Positions 47,287 to 56,437 of a DNA stretch of 64,000 nt are shown here, piece by piece. How positions within the stretch are numbered: position 1 is the first letter of the stretch; each line of letters starts with the position of its first letter. The notes under the pieces were generated by a model. It was not told where the DNA came from, did not search any database, and worked only from the letters and a program-made list of their open reading frames with translations. The position numbers and the translations under genes were made by a program. Origin of the DNA: Propionibacteriaceae bacterium (GTDB lineage: Bacteria > Actinomycetota > Actinomycetes > Propionibacteriales > Propionibacteriaceae); contig JAISUR010000016.1 of assembly GCA_031271975.1 (NCBI GenBank), forward strand, positions 1-64,000, written 5' to 3'.

Positions 47287-49882
47287 CGCCTCCCAATAAC
47301 AGCGGATCCTTCACCAATCCACTTGCATCCCATCCGGGCTCCCCCCCCAGAATCCACGCCGCCCGCGAATCGCGCATCGCATCGCGAACGACTTGGCGTT
47401 GATCGGAATTGAGGGTGTCTGCGCCATCGATCAACACAACTTTAGCGCTTGTTTCCAAAGGGCGCGCGGTGTCAGGGTTAAGCAAAGTGTGGGTGCGCAC
47501 CTGGGGTGATTGCGGCCCCAGCACATATCCGGCCACGCACGCGTCTCCCTGCAAGGCCACACGCCCGCTCAACCCGTAGAACAGCGCTTTGCGGAACGCT
47601 GGCTCGCCGGTGACGACCAGCGCGCGGCCGGCGGGCACTTCCAAGTCCAGGCCGTCGAACAGCGTTTCGCCGCCGATTTCGGCTCGGAGCCCACGCGTGA
47701 CAACCGGTGCCGGAGCTGCGCCGAAAAGGTCGCGGACCCGCATCTGCCCGGCGAGCGATTCGCCTTCTACGTCGAGCGTGGGCAGCAGGCGGTCCAGCCA
47801 CTTGGGAAGCCACCAGGCCCGGTCGCCCAGCAACCGCATCACCGCTGGCCCGAGCGTCATGCGGATCAGGAACGCGTCCAAGGCCACGCCCACGGCCAGG
47901 CAGAACGCGATGGGTTTGACCATGCCGGGCTGGGCGGGCACGAAGAACGCGAACACGGCCAACATGATCACGCCGGCGGCCACCACGACTTTCGACGAGT
48001 GCGCAAAGCCGTCCACGACGTATTCCGGGTTGCCGTGCACGAATTCTTCCCGCATCCGCGAGGTCAGGAAGACCTCGTAGTCCATGGCCAGGCCAAATAG
48101 GATGCCCATGCCGAAGATCGGCAAGAAGCTGATTACCGGGCCAGTTTCGGGCAGGTTGATGATCCAGGCGTTCCAGCCATCATTGAACAGCAGGGCTGTC
48201 GCCCCGAACGCGCCGCCGACGCTCAACAGGTATCCGAGCGCGGCCTTGAGCGGCACCCAGATTGAGCGGAACACCATCATCAGCAGCAGGAACGACAGGC
48301 CGACGACGAAAAGGCCGAACGGCAGCATCGCGTCGCGGAGCCGGTTGGTGACGTCGATCGTCATCGCCATATAGCCGGTGACGGCGGTGTCGACGCCCAA
48401 AGACTGCTTCCAGCCCGGCGCCGCGTCCTGCAGCAGGCCCACCAACGCGGACGTGCGCGGATCGTCGGGGCCGCCTTCGGGGATGATCTGCAGCAAGGCC
48501 GTGTCCGCGTTCCCGTTCGGTGTGGCCATGGAGATGAAATCGACGCCGGGCATGGCCAAGATGTCTGCCTTCATCGCGTCGATGATGCCCATCGGGTCGT
48601 CCGATTCCACGATGTCGGCGATGACGATCAGCGGGCCGTTGTAGCCAATGCCGAAGTGTTCGGTGATCAGGTCGAATGTGGTGCGGTCCAGCGAGCCGGG
48701 CGGGGACTGCCCGGAGTTGGGCAGTGCCAGTTGCAGATGGGCCGCCGGCAACGCCAATCCACCGAGCCCCGCGACGATCACCACGCACACCACAATCGGG
48801 AACCGCGTGACCACCCGGCCCCACCAAGCTCCCAAGTCGCGTTTCTTCTCGCGGCGGGCGGCGCGCGGGCGCAACCTGCCACCCAGGAACCCCAGCAGTG
48901 CGGGTAGCAGCGTCATGGCCAGGCACACGGAGAATGCCACCGTCGCCGCGGACAGCACACCCATGATCGTCAGGAACGGCAGATTGGCGATGGCCAGGCC
49001 TACCAGCGCGATGATCACCGTCAGGCCGGCGAAGACGACCGCGGATCCAGCCGTGCCCACCGCCCGGGCGGCAGATTCGTCGGGTTCGAGCCCGGCTGCG
49101 AGTTGATCGCGATGCCGGGAAATGATGAAGAGCGAATAGTCGATGCCGACGGCCAACCCCAACATGAGGGCCAGGATCAGCGTCGTTGCGGATACCGACA
49201 TCAGTGTGGCATCGATGGTGACGATGGACACACCCAGGCCGACGCCGGTGAGCGCGGTCGCCACGGGGATCGTCGCCCCGAGCAGGGAACCGAGGGTGAG
49301 CACCAGCACGATGATCGCCACCACAAGGCCCAAAGCCTCCGTGATGGAAACCTCTGGCATGTGGATCGAGTAGACGTTGCCGCCGATGTTGGCCGTCGCT
49401 CCGGGCACGAAGTTGGAGATGCGCTGGGCCTGCTCGGCCAAGTCTTCGCGCTGCTCGTCGGTGAAGGCGGAGACGGTGCCGTAGACGCGCACCGACGCCA
49501 GCGCGTACCGCCCGTCATCGCTGATCTGCCCCGAGACCTGCTCCAGGTATGGGGAGGTGATGCCTTTGACGTATTCGACCTTCTCCAGCGCGGCGAAATA
49601 CTCTTCGACCTGGGCCTGTGTCGCGGCATCGTCCAGCCGCACCCCTTCGGGAGCCGTCAAGAAGAGCTGCGCAGCCGCGTCGGCGGCCTGCGGGAAGGTG
49701 ACCGAGAGCCGGTCGAGCGCCGTCTGCGATGCCGCTCCGGGAATCTTGAACCCGTCGTCGAATTGCCGCGGCGACAGCAGCGCCGCCATCCCGAGCACAC
49801 CAAGAATGACCAGCCACACCAGCACCACCCGAACGCGGTGCGAGTAGCAGGCCTTTCCGACCCGGTACAGGAAACTAGACAA
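47276..49882 (-). CDS. MMPL/RND-type transporter with C-terminal degenerate ABC-ATPase-like module
   Basis: The 868 residues begin with an MMPL transporter: two sets of about six membrane helices around large outer loops (GLAVGIDYSLFIISRHRDQL near 245, and FGLAMDYEVFLTSRMREEFV near 600), which export lipids or other hydrophobic compounds using proton flow. The last ~140 residues (about 727-868) look like an ABC nucleotide-binding domain start: RGLRAEIGGETLFDGLDLEV, then VVTGEPAFRKALFYGLSGRV where a Walker A GxxGxGK(S/T) should be, and KVVLIDGAD (about 813-821) in place of Walker B. No LSGGQ signature is seen, so ATP hydrolysis is unlikely. It overlaps the YhgE gene by 11 bp. Confidence 0.85.
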   Translation of the reverse strand: MSSFLYRVGKACYSHRVRVVLVWLVILGVLGMAALLSPRQFDDGFKIPGAASQTALDRLSVTFPQAADAAAQLFLTAPEGVRLDDAATQAQVEEYFAALEKVEYVKGITSPYLEQVSGQISDDGRYALASVRVYGTVSAFTDEQREDLAEQAQRISNFVPGATANIGGNVYSIHMPEVSITEALGLVVAIIVLVLTLGSLLGATIPVATALTGVGLGVSIVTIDATLMSVSATTLILALMLGLAVGIDYSLFIISRHRDQLAAGLEPDESAARAVGTAGSAVVFAGLTVIIALVGLAIANLPFLTIMGVLSAATVAFSVCLAMTLLPALLGFLGGRLRPRAARREKKRDLGAWWGRVVTRFPIVVCVVIVAGLGGLALPAAHLQLALPNSGQSPPGSLDRTTFDLITEHFGIGYNGPLIVIADIVESDDPMGIIDAMKADILAMPGVDFISMATPNGNADTALLQIIPEGGPDDPRTSALVGLLQDAAPGWKQSLGVDTAVTGYMAMTIDVTNRLRDAMLPFGLFVVGLSFLLLMMVFRSIWVPLKAALGYLLSVGGAFGATALLFNDGWNAWIINLPETGPVISFLPIFGMGILFGLAMDYEVFLTSRMREEFVHGNPEYVVDGFAHSSKVVVAAGVIMLAVFAFFVPAQPGMVKPIAFCLAVGVALDAFLIRMTLGPAVMRLLGDRAWWLPKWLDRLLPTLDVEGESLAGQMRVRDLFGAAPAPVVTRGLRAEIGGETLFDGLDLEVPAGRALVVTGEPAFRKALFYGLSGRVALQGDACVAGYVLGPQSPQVRTHTLLNPDTARPLETSAKVVLIDGADTLNSDQRQVVRDAMRDSRAAWILGGEPGWDASGLVKDPLLLGGDDA

Positions 49883-49967
49883 ATTGGGCTCCTTGGCAAC
49901 CTGCCCAAGTCTATTGGGTCTCCCTGAGCGCTGCGTGCCACTGGACTACCAGAGCGCTCCCAGCTTG

Positions 49968-51029
49968 CTACGAGGCCCAGTGGCCGGTGAAGAAGAGCCA
50001 GGCCCAGGTGCATTGCAGGCAGAGCAGGGCGGCTCCAGCGACGGCGAGCAGGGGACGCAGGATGGGAGAGCGGGTGTTGGCTATGCCGCCCAACTCGGTC
50101 CACAGGGGGAACCAGAGCAGCAAGGCCCGGTTCACGCTCATCAGCCAAGCGGACGTGCAGAAGGCCAGCACTTGGACGAAAACCCAAGCCGCTTCGGCCA
50201 GCTTCTTGCGGAAGAGGCACACGATCGTGGTCAGGATGCCCAGGACCCACGAGATCGTCTCCGCACGGAAGATGTGGTGCCATTCGGGGGAGTCGGGGTA
50301 GGCGTCGTCGGCAGAAGCTTCAATCGTGTTTGACAGGCAATCCCAGGGCCAGGTGAAGCCGCGGTACCAGCCGTCCACCTGGGCGTCGTACCAAACGGTC
50401 CAACTGCCGCGCAGGAAGTAGAGGTAGATGACATATGTCGCGAGCACGCCGGCTGGGATGAGCAGCCAAAGCCAGCGCCGGAAGCGGATCAGCCACGGCC
50501 CGGACTGAGTCAGCGCGTAGAGTGCCAGCGCCCCAATGAGGAACAGGCCGGATACGCGGACCGTTGCGGCCAACGCGGCCAACCCAGCGGCCTGGCCCCA
50601 GTGTTTCGAGCCTGCGCGTTCCCACGCCCAGAAAGCCGCCGCGCAGAACAGCGACTCGGTATAGGGGACGGCCGTGAACACCGCAGTTGGGGCGAGTAGC
50701 CACACTACGGCCGCCATGGGGCCACCGATCCGGTAGAGGGCTGCGGCGGCCACCGCCGATAAGCCGGTCGCCAACAGCGCGCCAGTGGCGATCATCGGCA
50801 GGCCGCAAAAGTCGATGAAGCGCAGGACCATCGGCCAGCCAGGGAAGAACGCCACATCGTTGGCTTCCGCGTAGCCGTTGCGGGCAATGGCGAGAAAGTG
50901 CTGCACGTCCCAGTTGCCCAGCACGTCGGCCATGGATTTGTTGTTGCTCAGCATCACGTAGGCCGCAACGATCAGCATCATTCCGCGGCTGATGGCGAAT
51001 GTCCCGATGACTAGGCGTTTGGGAGTCAC
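49968..51029 (-). CDS. PIG-V-like mannosyltransferase family membrane protein
   Basis: This 353-residue polytopic membrane protein has the PIG-V/GT-C pattern: NWDVQHFLAIARNGY with the catalytic Asp near residue 35, followed by FFPGWPMVLRF. Such enzymes use polyprenyl-linked mannose to extend envelope glycans or proteins outside the membrane. GTG 51029 overlaps the upstream GT87 stop in a GTGA junction, so translation is coupled. Together with GT87 and PonA this makes an envelope operon. The acceptor is unknown. Confidence 0.82.
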   Translation of the reverse strand: MTPKRLVIGTFAISRGMMLIVAAYVMLSNNKSMADVLGNWDVQHFLAIARNGYAEANDVAFFPGWPMVLRFIDFCGLPMIATGALLATGLSAVAAAALYRIGGPMAAVVWLLAPTAVFTAVPYTESLFCAAAFWAWERAGSKHWGQAAGLAALAATVRVSGLFLIGALALYALTQSGPWLIRFRRWLWLLIPAGVLATYVIYLYFLRGSWTVWYDAQVDGWYRGFTWPWDCLSNTIEASADDAYPDSPEWHHIFRAETISWVLGILTTIVCLFRKKLAEAAWVFVQVLAFCTSAWLMSVNRALLLWFPLWTELGGIANTRSPILRPLLAVAGAALLCLQCTWAWLFFTGHWAS

Positions 51030-52327
51030 TGGGACCACCTTGCCGAGGTCCCTGGTTCCACTGTCAGCACCTTCTTGGGGTGTTCTCGATAGCGAGTCAG
51101 CGGGTAGGCGACCACGTCTGCGGAGCCGCGCAGGATGCCTTCGTTGGTTTCTGGGTCCCACGCGGGGGGATGGAAAATGTCGTAGACAACTCTTCCGCTC
51201 AGCCACAGTTGCACCCCGACCCGGAACGCTATCGCAAACCAGTAGAAGCGGTACTCGGTGCCGTCGAGCGCGGCCACGAAATACAGCCACACCGAGGCGA
51301 AATACAGCGTTTCCGCGAAAGTGAAAAGTAGCCAGTCGCCGCGCCGCGGGTTGGCCAGGATCAGCAGCGGCAGCAGCCACAGCACGTACTGCGGGGAATA
51401 GACCTTGTTGACCACTGCGAACAGCGTGACGATCAGGAAAACCCCTTGCGCCAAGCGGGGGCGCTTCGGAGCGGCGAGCAGTACGCCGACGATCCCCGCG
51501 GTGCCCAGCGCCAGCAGCACAAACTCGGCGCGCGACAGGTTGGGCGCCGCTTGGCCCATTTGCTCCAACACGAGCCAGATCGAACCCAAGTCGGCTCCGT
51601 GCGCCTCGTTGAACGACCAGAAGAGCGCCCAGTTGGCCGGGTTCGCGATTGCAAAGGGCAAGTTCACCAATGCCCACGCGCCACACGCCGCCGCGACCGT
51701 CCGTCCGAACTCCCGCATTCTTCCGGCCCGCAGGCACAGGGCCGCCAAGGGCACCAACAGCAGCGCCGGATACAGTTTGGCGGCGACGCCCAGGCCGATG
51801 AATACCCCACTGGCCACGGGCTTGCCGCGTGACCAAGCCAGCAGCGCCAGTGCGGTCAACGCCACGACGAGCGCATCCCAGTTGATCAGCCCGCAGGTAA
51901 TGACAGCCGGAGAGGCGGCCAACATCCAGGCGTCCCGCGGTTGCAACTGCAGATGCGCCCAAACAGCCACCAGCATGCAGCCGAACAGCATCACAGCGGT
52001 GATCCCGAAGAAGAGTTGGGTGGACTGTTCGATCTGGGCTTCGGACAGTCCGGGCTCGCTCAACCCGCCGAACAGCGGCACGAGCCGGCGGGCAATCTCC
52101 ATGAACAAAGCGGTCAACACCGGATACTCCACCGGCGCCTCGAACAACGGCACCTGGCCCTCCACCAGCTGGCGCCAGTTGTAGATCAGCGGAATGTCGG
52201 TATAGCACATCAGCCGGTAGGTGTCATACGACTCGGCGCCCAAGCACGGCACCTGCCGCAGCATCAGGATGATCCACGCACCGGTGAGCGCGGCGAACGC
52301 CCCGGACGCCACCCACCGGCCGTTCAC
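51026..52327 (-). CDS. GT87/DUF2029 family membrane mannosyltransferase
   Basis: This 433-residue protein has about ten membrane segments and the DUF2029 layout, with PVEYPVLTALFMEIARR near 65-81 and GLGVAAKLYPALLLV near 175. Relatives are polyprenyl-phosphomannose-dependent alpha-mannosyltransferases. In M. tuberculosis the gene next to ponA1 encodes a related membrane protein, so the neighbourhood is conserved. It starts 1 bp after the ponA stop and overlaps the PIG-V gene by 4 bp. Acceptor and linkage are not shown by the sequence. Confidence 0.82.
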   Translation of the reverse strand: MNGRWVASGAFAALTGAWIILMLRQVPCLGAESYDTYRLMCYTDIPLIYNWRQLVEGQVPLFEAPVEYPVLTALFMEIARRLVPLFGGLSEPGLSEAQIEQSTQLFFGITAVMLFGCMLVAVWAHLQLQPRDAWMLAASPAVITCGLINWDALVVALTALALLAWSRGKPVASGVFIGLGVAAKLYPALLLVPLAALCLRAGRMREFGRTVAAACGAWALVNLPFAIANPANWALFWSFNEAHGADLGSIWLVLEQMGQAAPNLSRAEFVLLALGTAGIVGVLLAAPKRPRLAQGVFLIVTLFAVVNKVYSPQYVLWLLPLLILANPRRGDWLLFTFAETLYFASVWLYFVAALDGTEYRFYWFAIAFRVGVQLWLSGRVVYDIFHPPAWDPETNEGILRGSADVVAYPLTRYREHPKKVLTVEPGTSARWSQ

Positions 52328-52328
52328 A

Positions 52329-54584
52329 TCATGGCCCTGCGGACGGGGACGGTTCGGGCTCGGTCGTGGGCTCCGTGGTGGGGCTGGGCCCAGGGCCGGG
52401 ACCCGGATCAGTGGGCTCTGGATCCGGCGAATCCGTCGGCTCCGGCGTGGTCGTAGGGTCGTCGGTGGGCTTGGGCTTTGCGCTTGGCTTCGGGCCCGCG
52501 GTGGTCTTTGCGGTGGCCTTGCGACCTGAAGCCGAGACGAGCGAGATCGCTTCGCATTCCGCCCCGCGCTGGAGCCCTTCGATCACGCAGCCATATTCCA
52601 TGGCGACGTTCATGTACGCCAGCCAGGTGCGGGCCGGGTAGCCGGAGCCGTATAGGTTGCCCAAGTCCCCAATGCCCTTGTCACCCTTCACATACATCAC
52701 GGCTGTCGTGATCTGCTTGGTGAACCCGACGAACCAAATGGCGGTCGTCGCGTCGAGCGCTGAGTTGTAATACGTGCCCGTCTTGCCGGCAATCGGGCAA
52801 CGCTTGCCATTGGCGCAAACTACTTGCGCGGCCGAGCGACCCGTGCCGTCCTGCGTCACCTTCGTCAACGCGTACTGCACATCCCACGCAGCAGCCTCGG
52901 AAAGACCAACATCCTTGGTCAGTTGTCCCTGATAGAGGATGTTGCCGTTCGCGTCACGTACTTCGCGCACCACATGCGGTGTGACGCGTTGGCCCAAGTT
53001 GGCGAACGTCGAGTAGCCGGTCGCCTGTCTGAGCGGGCTGATCTCGCCAGAACCAAGCGCAATCGAGACCGAGCCGTCCCAGCCGTTGGCCGCCTCGGTG
53101 GGCACTCCCGCGGCGTTGGCGGCACTCATCATGCGCTCCGGGCCGTCATTCATTTGCAGGAGCAAGTCGACGAAGGCCGCGTTGATCGAGTTCGTCGTCG
53201 CGGTCTGCAAACTGATCTGACCATAGTTGCGCCCGGAAGCGTTGGTGATTTTCTTGGTCGCCCCCGGCGGGATGAACTGGTCTCCGTTCACCCTCTGGTC
53301 GAGCGTGTAGCCATACTCCATGGCCGCCGCCAACGCGTACGGTTTGGCCGTGGAACCCGTCGGGCGGGGCGTGGTGGCCCAGTTCCGGGAGTTTTCCACG
53401 AAGTCTTTGCCGCCGTAGATCGCCAGCACCTCGCCGGTGTAGTTGTCGATGGACGCGAGCGCCCCGTGGATCTCGGCGGCCTTCTTTTCCGAACCGCCGG
53501 CCATGGAGTTCGTCTGCTCCTGTACGGCTTTCTCCGCGGCTGCCTGCAATTTCTTGTCGAAGGTGGTGACGATCGTCAGCCCGCCCCCGCGAATCTGCTC
53601 TTGCGTGTAGCCGGCTTCTTCGAGCTCGTTCTCGACCATGTTCATCAGGAAGCCGTTCGTGCCGCCCATCTTGGATGACTTCTTCGGCGGCACCAGGATG
53701 CCCTGCGGCAACTCGTAGTAGATCTCGGCTTTGTCGGCTTCGGTGAAGGTCATGCCCTTGAGTTGGCCGTCTTTGCCCTGCTTTACCAGTGCGTTGAGGA
53801 CGTACTGATAGCGCTCCAGCAGATCAGCTTCCTGCTTCTCGCCGTTGGCCGGATCCAGCAGCGAAGGGTTGTTGATGATGCAGATCAGGGCGACGGCCTC
53901 GGCCAGGGTTAGATCCTTTTGCTCCTTCGCGGTGCCTTTCTTGTGCTTCACCCCATCGACCTCGGTGGTTTCCTCCCACGTCACGAACGCCTTCGACGCA
54001 GCCGCGAGGCCGTATGCGCCGCGGCCGTAGTAGACAGTGTTCAGATAGCCTTCCAGGATGCTCTCCTTGGGGAGTTCTTGGCCCATCTTGGCGGCCAGGA
54101 AAATCTCCTTGATCTTCCGGGAGAGCGTCTTCTCCTGCGTCAGGTACAAGACCTTGATGTACTGCTGCGTGATCGTCGACGCACCCGTGACTTCTTCGCC
54201 GGTGAGCGCCATCCAGCCCGCGCGGATCATGCCCGGGATGGAGATGCCCGGATCTGTCCAGAACGTCGTGTTCTCGGCGGCGATGACGGCGTTGACCGCG
54301 TAGGTGTTCATTTCCTCGTACGGGATGGATTCGCGGTTTTGGATTTCGAACGAGCTGATCACCGTCTTGCCGTCGTTCCAGGTCACGAAGGTGGTGTCGG
54401 TTTGGAAATCCTTGTTCGGGTCGGGCATCTGCACGTACGAATACATGACGGCGACGCCCGCGACGCCGATCAAGCAGATCGCCAGGAGGCCGATCAGGAA
54501 GACCCGCAATATCCGGAACCAGAGCGGCTTCTTTTTCTTCTTGCGCACGCGCTTCCGGGGGGTCTTCTTCCTAGCGTCAACCAT
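52329..54584 (-). CDS. ponA: Bifunctional class A penicillin-binding protein (PonA type)
   Basis: The 751 residues comprise a basic cytoplasmic N-terminus, a membrane helix (about 27-48), a glycosyltransferase domain (about 85-270) and a transpeptidase domain (about 370-680). The glycosyltransferase Glu is E104 in AAENTTFW; the usual His of the ExxxFxxHxG motif is Asp (D111, TDPGIS). The transpeptidase motifs are GSTAKP (Ser about 409), SIN (about 470) and GKTGT (about 598). A Pro/Thr/Glu-rich tail follows. It polymerises and cross-links peptidoglycan. It heads the ponA-GT87-PIG-V operon, and the DUF5318 gene overlaps its start by 8 bp, as in Mycobacterium. Confidence 0.92.
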   Translation of the reverse strand: MVDARKKTPRKRVRKKKKKPLWFRILRVFLIGLLAICLIGVAGVAVMYSYVQMPDPNKDFQTDTTFVTWNDGKTVISSFEIQNRESIPYEEMNTYAVNAVIAAENTTFWTDPGISIPGMIRAGWMALTGEEVTGASTITQQYIKVLYLTQEKTLSRKIKEIFLAAKMGQELPKESILEGYLNTVYYGRGAYGLAAASKAFVTWEETTEVDGVKHKKGTAKEQKDLTLAEAVALICIINNPSLLDPANGEKQEADLLERYQYVLNALVKQGKDGQLKGMTFTEADKAEIYYELPQGILVPPKKSSKMGGTNGFLMNMVENELEEAGYTQEQIRGGGLTIVTTFDKKLQAAAEKAVQEQTNSMAGGSEKKAAEIHGALASIDNYTGEVLAIYGGKDFVENSRNWATTPRPTGSTAKPYALAAAMEYGYTLDQRVNGDQFIPPGATKKITNASGRNYGQISLQTATTNSINAAFVDLLLQMNDGPERMMSAANAAGVPTEAANGWDGSVSIALGSGEISPLRQATGYSTFANLGQRVTPHVVREVRDANGNILYQGQLTKDVGLSEAAAWDVQYALTKVTQDGTGRSAAQVVCANGKRCPIAGKTGTYYNSALDATTAIWFVGFTKQITTAVMYVKGDKGIGDLGNLYGSGYPARTWLAYMNVAMEYGCVIEGLQRGAECEAISLVSASGRKATAKTTAGPKPSAKPKPTDDPTTTPEPTDSPDPEPTDPGPGPGPSPTTEPTTEPEPSPSAGP

Positions 54585-54996
54585 AAATGTCCTCCACGGT
54601 CTGCTGCCGCCGCGGCGGGCGCCGCCGGACGCCGTCGCCGAGCAGGTAGGACTGGATCATGTGATTCCAGCCGCACTCGACGCAGACTTCCACGACGCAG
54701 ACCTTGAACTCGCCGAATTCACTCTGCATGTCTATCAACTCCGGCGTGGACTTGATCCTGCCGGAATACTGGCCCAACTGATCACCGAAAACGTAGTTCA
54801 GATTCACCAGCCGTTCTTGGTCGCAGATGGGGCAGCTTACGCCGCTCTCCTCGCCGTGGTGCATGGCGGCGCGCAACAGCAGTGGGTCGGCATCACAGAC
54901 ATCCGATCCGGTAAGCACGATCCGTGGGCCGCGCAACGCTTGCAGCGTGTTCCTTCGCTGCAGCGCATAGTCCACCTCTTCTCGCCTTGACCACAT
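54577..54996 (-). CDS. DUF5318 family protein with zinc-ribbon-like cysteines
   Basis: This 139-residue protein has two CxxC pairs, CPIC (55-58) and CVEC (105-108), which look like one zinc site. It begins WSRREEVDYALQRRNTLQAL. A protein of this family precedes ponA1 in M. tuberculosis and elsewhere in actinobacteria, and its function is unknown. It overlaps the ponA start by 8 bp, so expression is coupled. The ATG at 54996 is divergent from manA. No signal peptide or membrane segment, so any effect on PonA would be from the cytoplasm. Confidence 0.85.
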   Translation of the reverse strand: MWSRREEVDYALQRRNTLQALRGPRIVLTGSDVCDADPLLLRAAMHHGEESGVSCPICDQERLVNLNYVFGDQLGQYSGRIKSTPELIDMQSEFGEFKVCVVEVCVECGWNHMIQSYLLGDGVRRRPPRRQQTVEDIYG

Positions 54997-55035
54997 ATGG
55001 TCCAGACTACCGTGAAGGCCAAGTATTCTGCCTTC

Positions 55036-56181
55036 ATGTACCTGCTTGAGAATGTTGTCCAGCCGTATTCTTGGGGTTCAACCGACGCGATACCGGATCT
55101 CTTGGGACGTCCGGACACCGGCGAGCCGCAGGCGGAGTTGTGGATCGGGGCCCATCCGCTGGCGCCCTCAAGAGTGGACGGTGTTGGATTGGACGCCTTC
55201 TTGGCGGCGCATCCTGAAGCCGCTGACGGCAAAGGCTTGCCGCTGCTGCTGAAAGTGCTGTCGGCAGCCGCGCCATTGTCGCTGCAGGTGCATCCGACCC
55301 TTGAGCAGGCGCAAGCGGGCTTCGCGGCGGAGAATGCCGCCGGCATACCGCTTGACGATCCTGCCCGCAGTTACAAGGATGCCAACCACAAGCCGGAATT
55401 GATCGTGGCATTGACGCCGTTCTCGGCGTTGGCGGGCTTCCGGGAGTTGGATGAGTCCGCAGCCGAGATCGCCGCGCTTGCGGGCCAGCCGTTGCCCGCG
55501 GACGATGTCAAAGCTGCCGTCTTGTGGTTGTTGACTGAGCCAGCGGCGCGAGAGTTTGCCGCAGCCGTCGTCGCGGGAGCGGCTGCACATCCGGAGCTGC
55601 CCGGCGCCGACACGGTCAACTACATCGCCGGTTTCTATCCTGACGATCCGGGTGTGGTCGTCGCCCTACTGCTGAACCGCGTCGACATGCCACCCGGTGG
55701 CGCGATCTTCCTGGACGCGGGCACGGTCCACGCCTACCTGCAAGGCACTGGCATCGAGGTCATGGCCACTTCCGACAACGTGCTGCGTGCGGGACTGACC
55801 GGAAAGCACATCGACGTCGCCGAGTTGGCCCGCATAGCGAACTTCGAGCCAGACTGGCCCCAAGTGGTCGACGCGTTGGCGACCACGCCGATGTTCTCCC
55901 ACAGTGAACGGCGGGACTACAACGTCGAATCGGCCGGGATCGAACTAGTGGACACCCGCCTGAACGGGCAGGAGAAGCCCCTCCATCTGGCGAAGGGACC
56001 GGCGCTGCTGCTCGCCCTGGAAGGCGAAATAGCGCTCACCGCTGATGCCGGCGAACTGCCCGGAAGCCAGGCGACACTGACGCTCGCCAAGGGGCAAAGC
56101 GCGTTTGTCCCCCACGGGGAGTATGCCTTGGCCAGCGGCACCGGCCGGGTATTCGCGCTGCACGAGTCGGTGTTGTCTTGA
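55036..56181 (+). CDS. manA: Mannose-6-phosphate isomerase, class I
   Basis: This 381-residue zinc isomerase interconverts fructose 6-phosphate and mannose 6-phosphate. The N-terminal VVQPYSWGSTDAIPDLLG, LQVHPTLEQA (zinc His), NHKPELIVAL (zinc Glu) and GTVHAYLQGTGIEVMATSDN are the type I PMI motifs. The ATG at 55036 begins MYLLENVVQPYSWGS; the 39-bp longer reading overlaps the promoter side of the divergent DUF5318 gene. It feeds the mannose branch used by the phosphohexomutase and the two mannosyltransferases in the window. Confidence 0.93.
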   Translation: MYLLENVVQPYSWGSTDAIPDLLGRPDTGEPQAELWIGAHPLAPSRVDGVGLDAFLAAHPEAADGKGLPLLLKVLSAAAPLSLQVHPTLEQAQAGFAAENAAGIPLDDPARSYKDANHKPELIVALTPFSALAGFRELDESAAEIAALAGQPLPADDVKAAVLWLLTEPAAREFAAAVVAGAAAHPELPGADTVNYIAGFYPDDPGVVVALLLNRVDMPPGGAIFLDAGTVHAYLQGTGIEVMATSDNVLRAGLTGKHIDVAELARIANFEPDWPQVVDALATTPMFSHSERRDYNVESAGIELVDTRLNGQEKPLHLAKGPALLLALEGEIALTADAGELPGSQATLTLAKGQSAFVPHGEYALASGTGRVFALHESVLS

Positions 56182-56183
56182 CC

Positions 56184-56209
56184 CGTCATTCCGGGACAAC
56201 CAGGTCCCC
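56184..56209. repeat. Degenerate remnant of the dispersed repeat
   Basis: CGTCATTCCGGGACAACCAG followed by GTCCCC has the opening of the family but no clean hairpin. GGTCCCCGCAAA here also matches the unit at 30046-30058 in the long repeat region. It directly follows the manA stop. Confidence 0.4.
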
Positions 56210-56245
56210 GCAAACCGCCGTGGCGCGGCGATGACACTTGCGGGG

Positions 56246-56283
56246 GGCTGGCGGGGGAAACCCCCGAGGCAACCCCGCCAGCC
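56246..56283. terminator. Long GC-rich hairpin after manA
   Basis: GGCTGGCGGGG (56246-56256) pairs perfectly with CCCCGCCAGCC (56273-56283) across a 16-base loop that itself holds a GGGG/CCCC pairing. There is no T-run on the + strand, so it may be a terminator of an unusual type or part of a structured RNA in the 56182-56558 gap. Confidence 0.4.
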
Positions 56284-56356
56284 ACTGAAGCTCGCGCCTG
56301 TCGGGCAAATCGGCGCAAACCCTGGTATGAATCTAGCCGTTAGTATCAAAATGCGC

Positions 56357-56376
56357 CATGGGAACCATTTCCCATG
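56357..56376. promoter_or_regulatory. Perfect palindrome in the manA-crgA gap
   Basis: CATGGGAA-CCAT-TTCCCATG is a perfect 8-bp inverted repeat. Its core differs from the palindrome at 25103-25120 at only two of 18 positions. It is about 180 bp upstream of crgA. Whether it is a regulatory site or a worn repeat remnant is unclear. Confidence 0.35.
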
Positions 56377-56437
56377 TTAGGCACTTGATATTGGCTGTCG
56401 TTCCCTATACCCCGGAGGAGACACCGGCCAAACCGCC

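Noticed and set aside
51030-52208. N-terminal extension of the PIG-V-like gene
   Set aside because: The extension is a shifted reading of the GT87 gene. The GTGA overlap at 51026-51029 gives a natural start.
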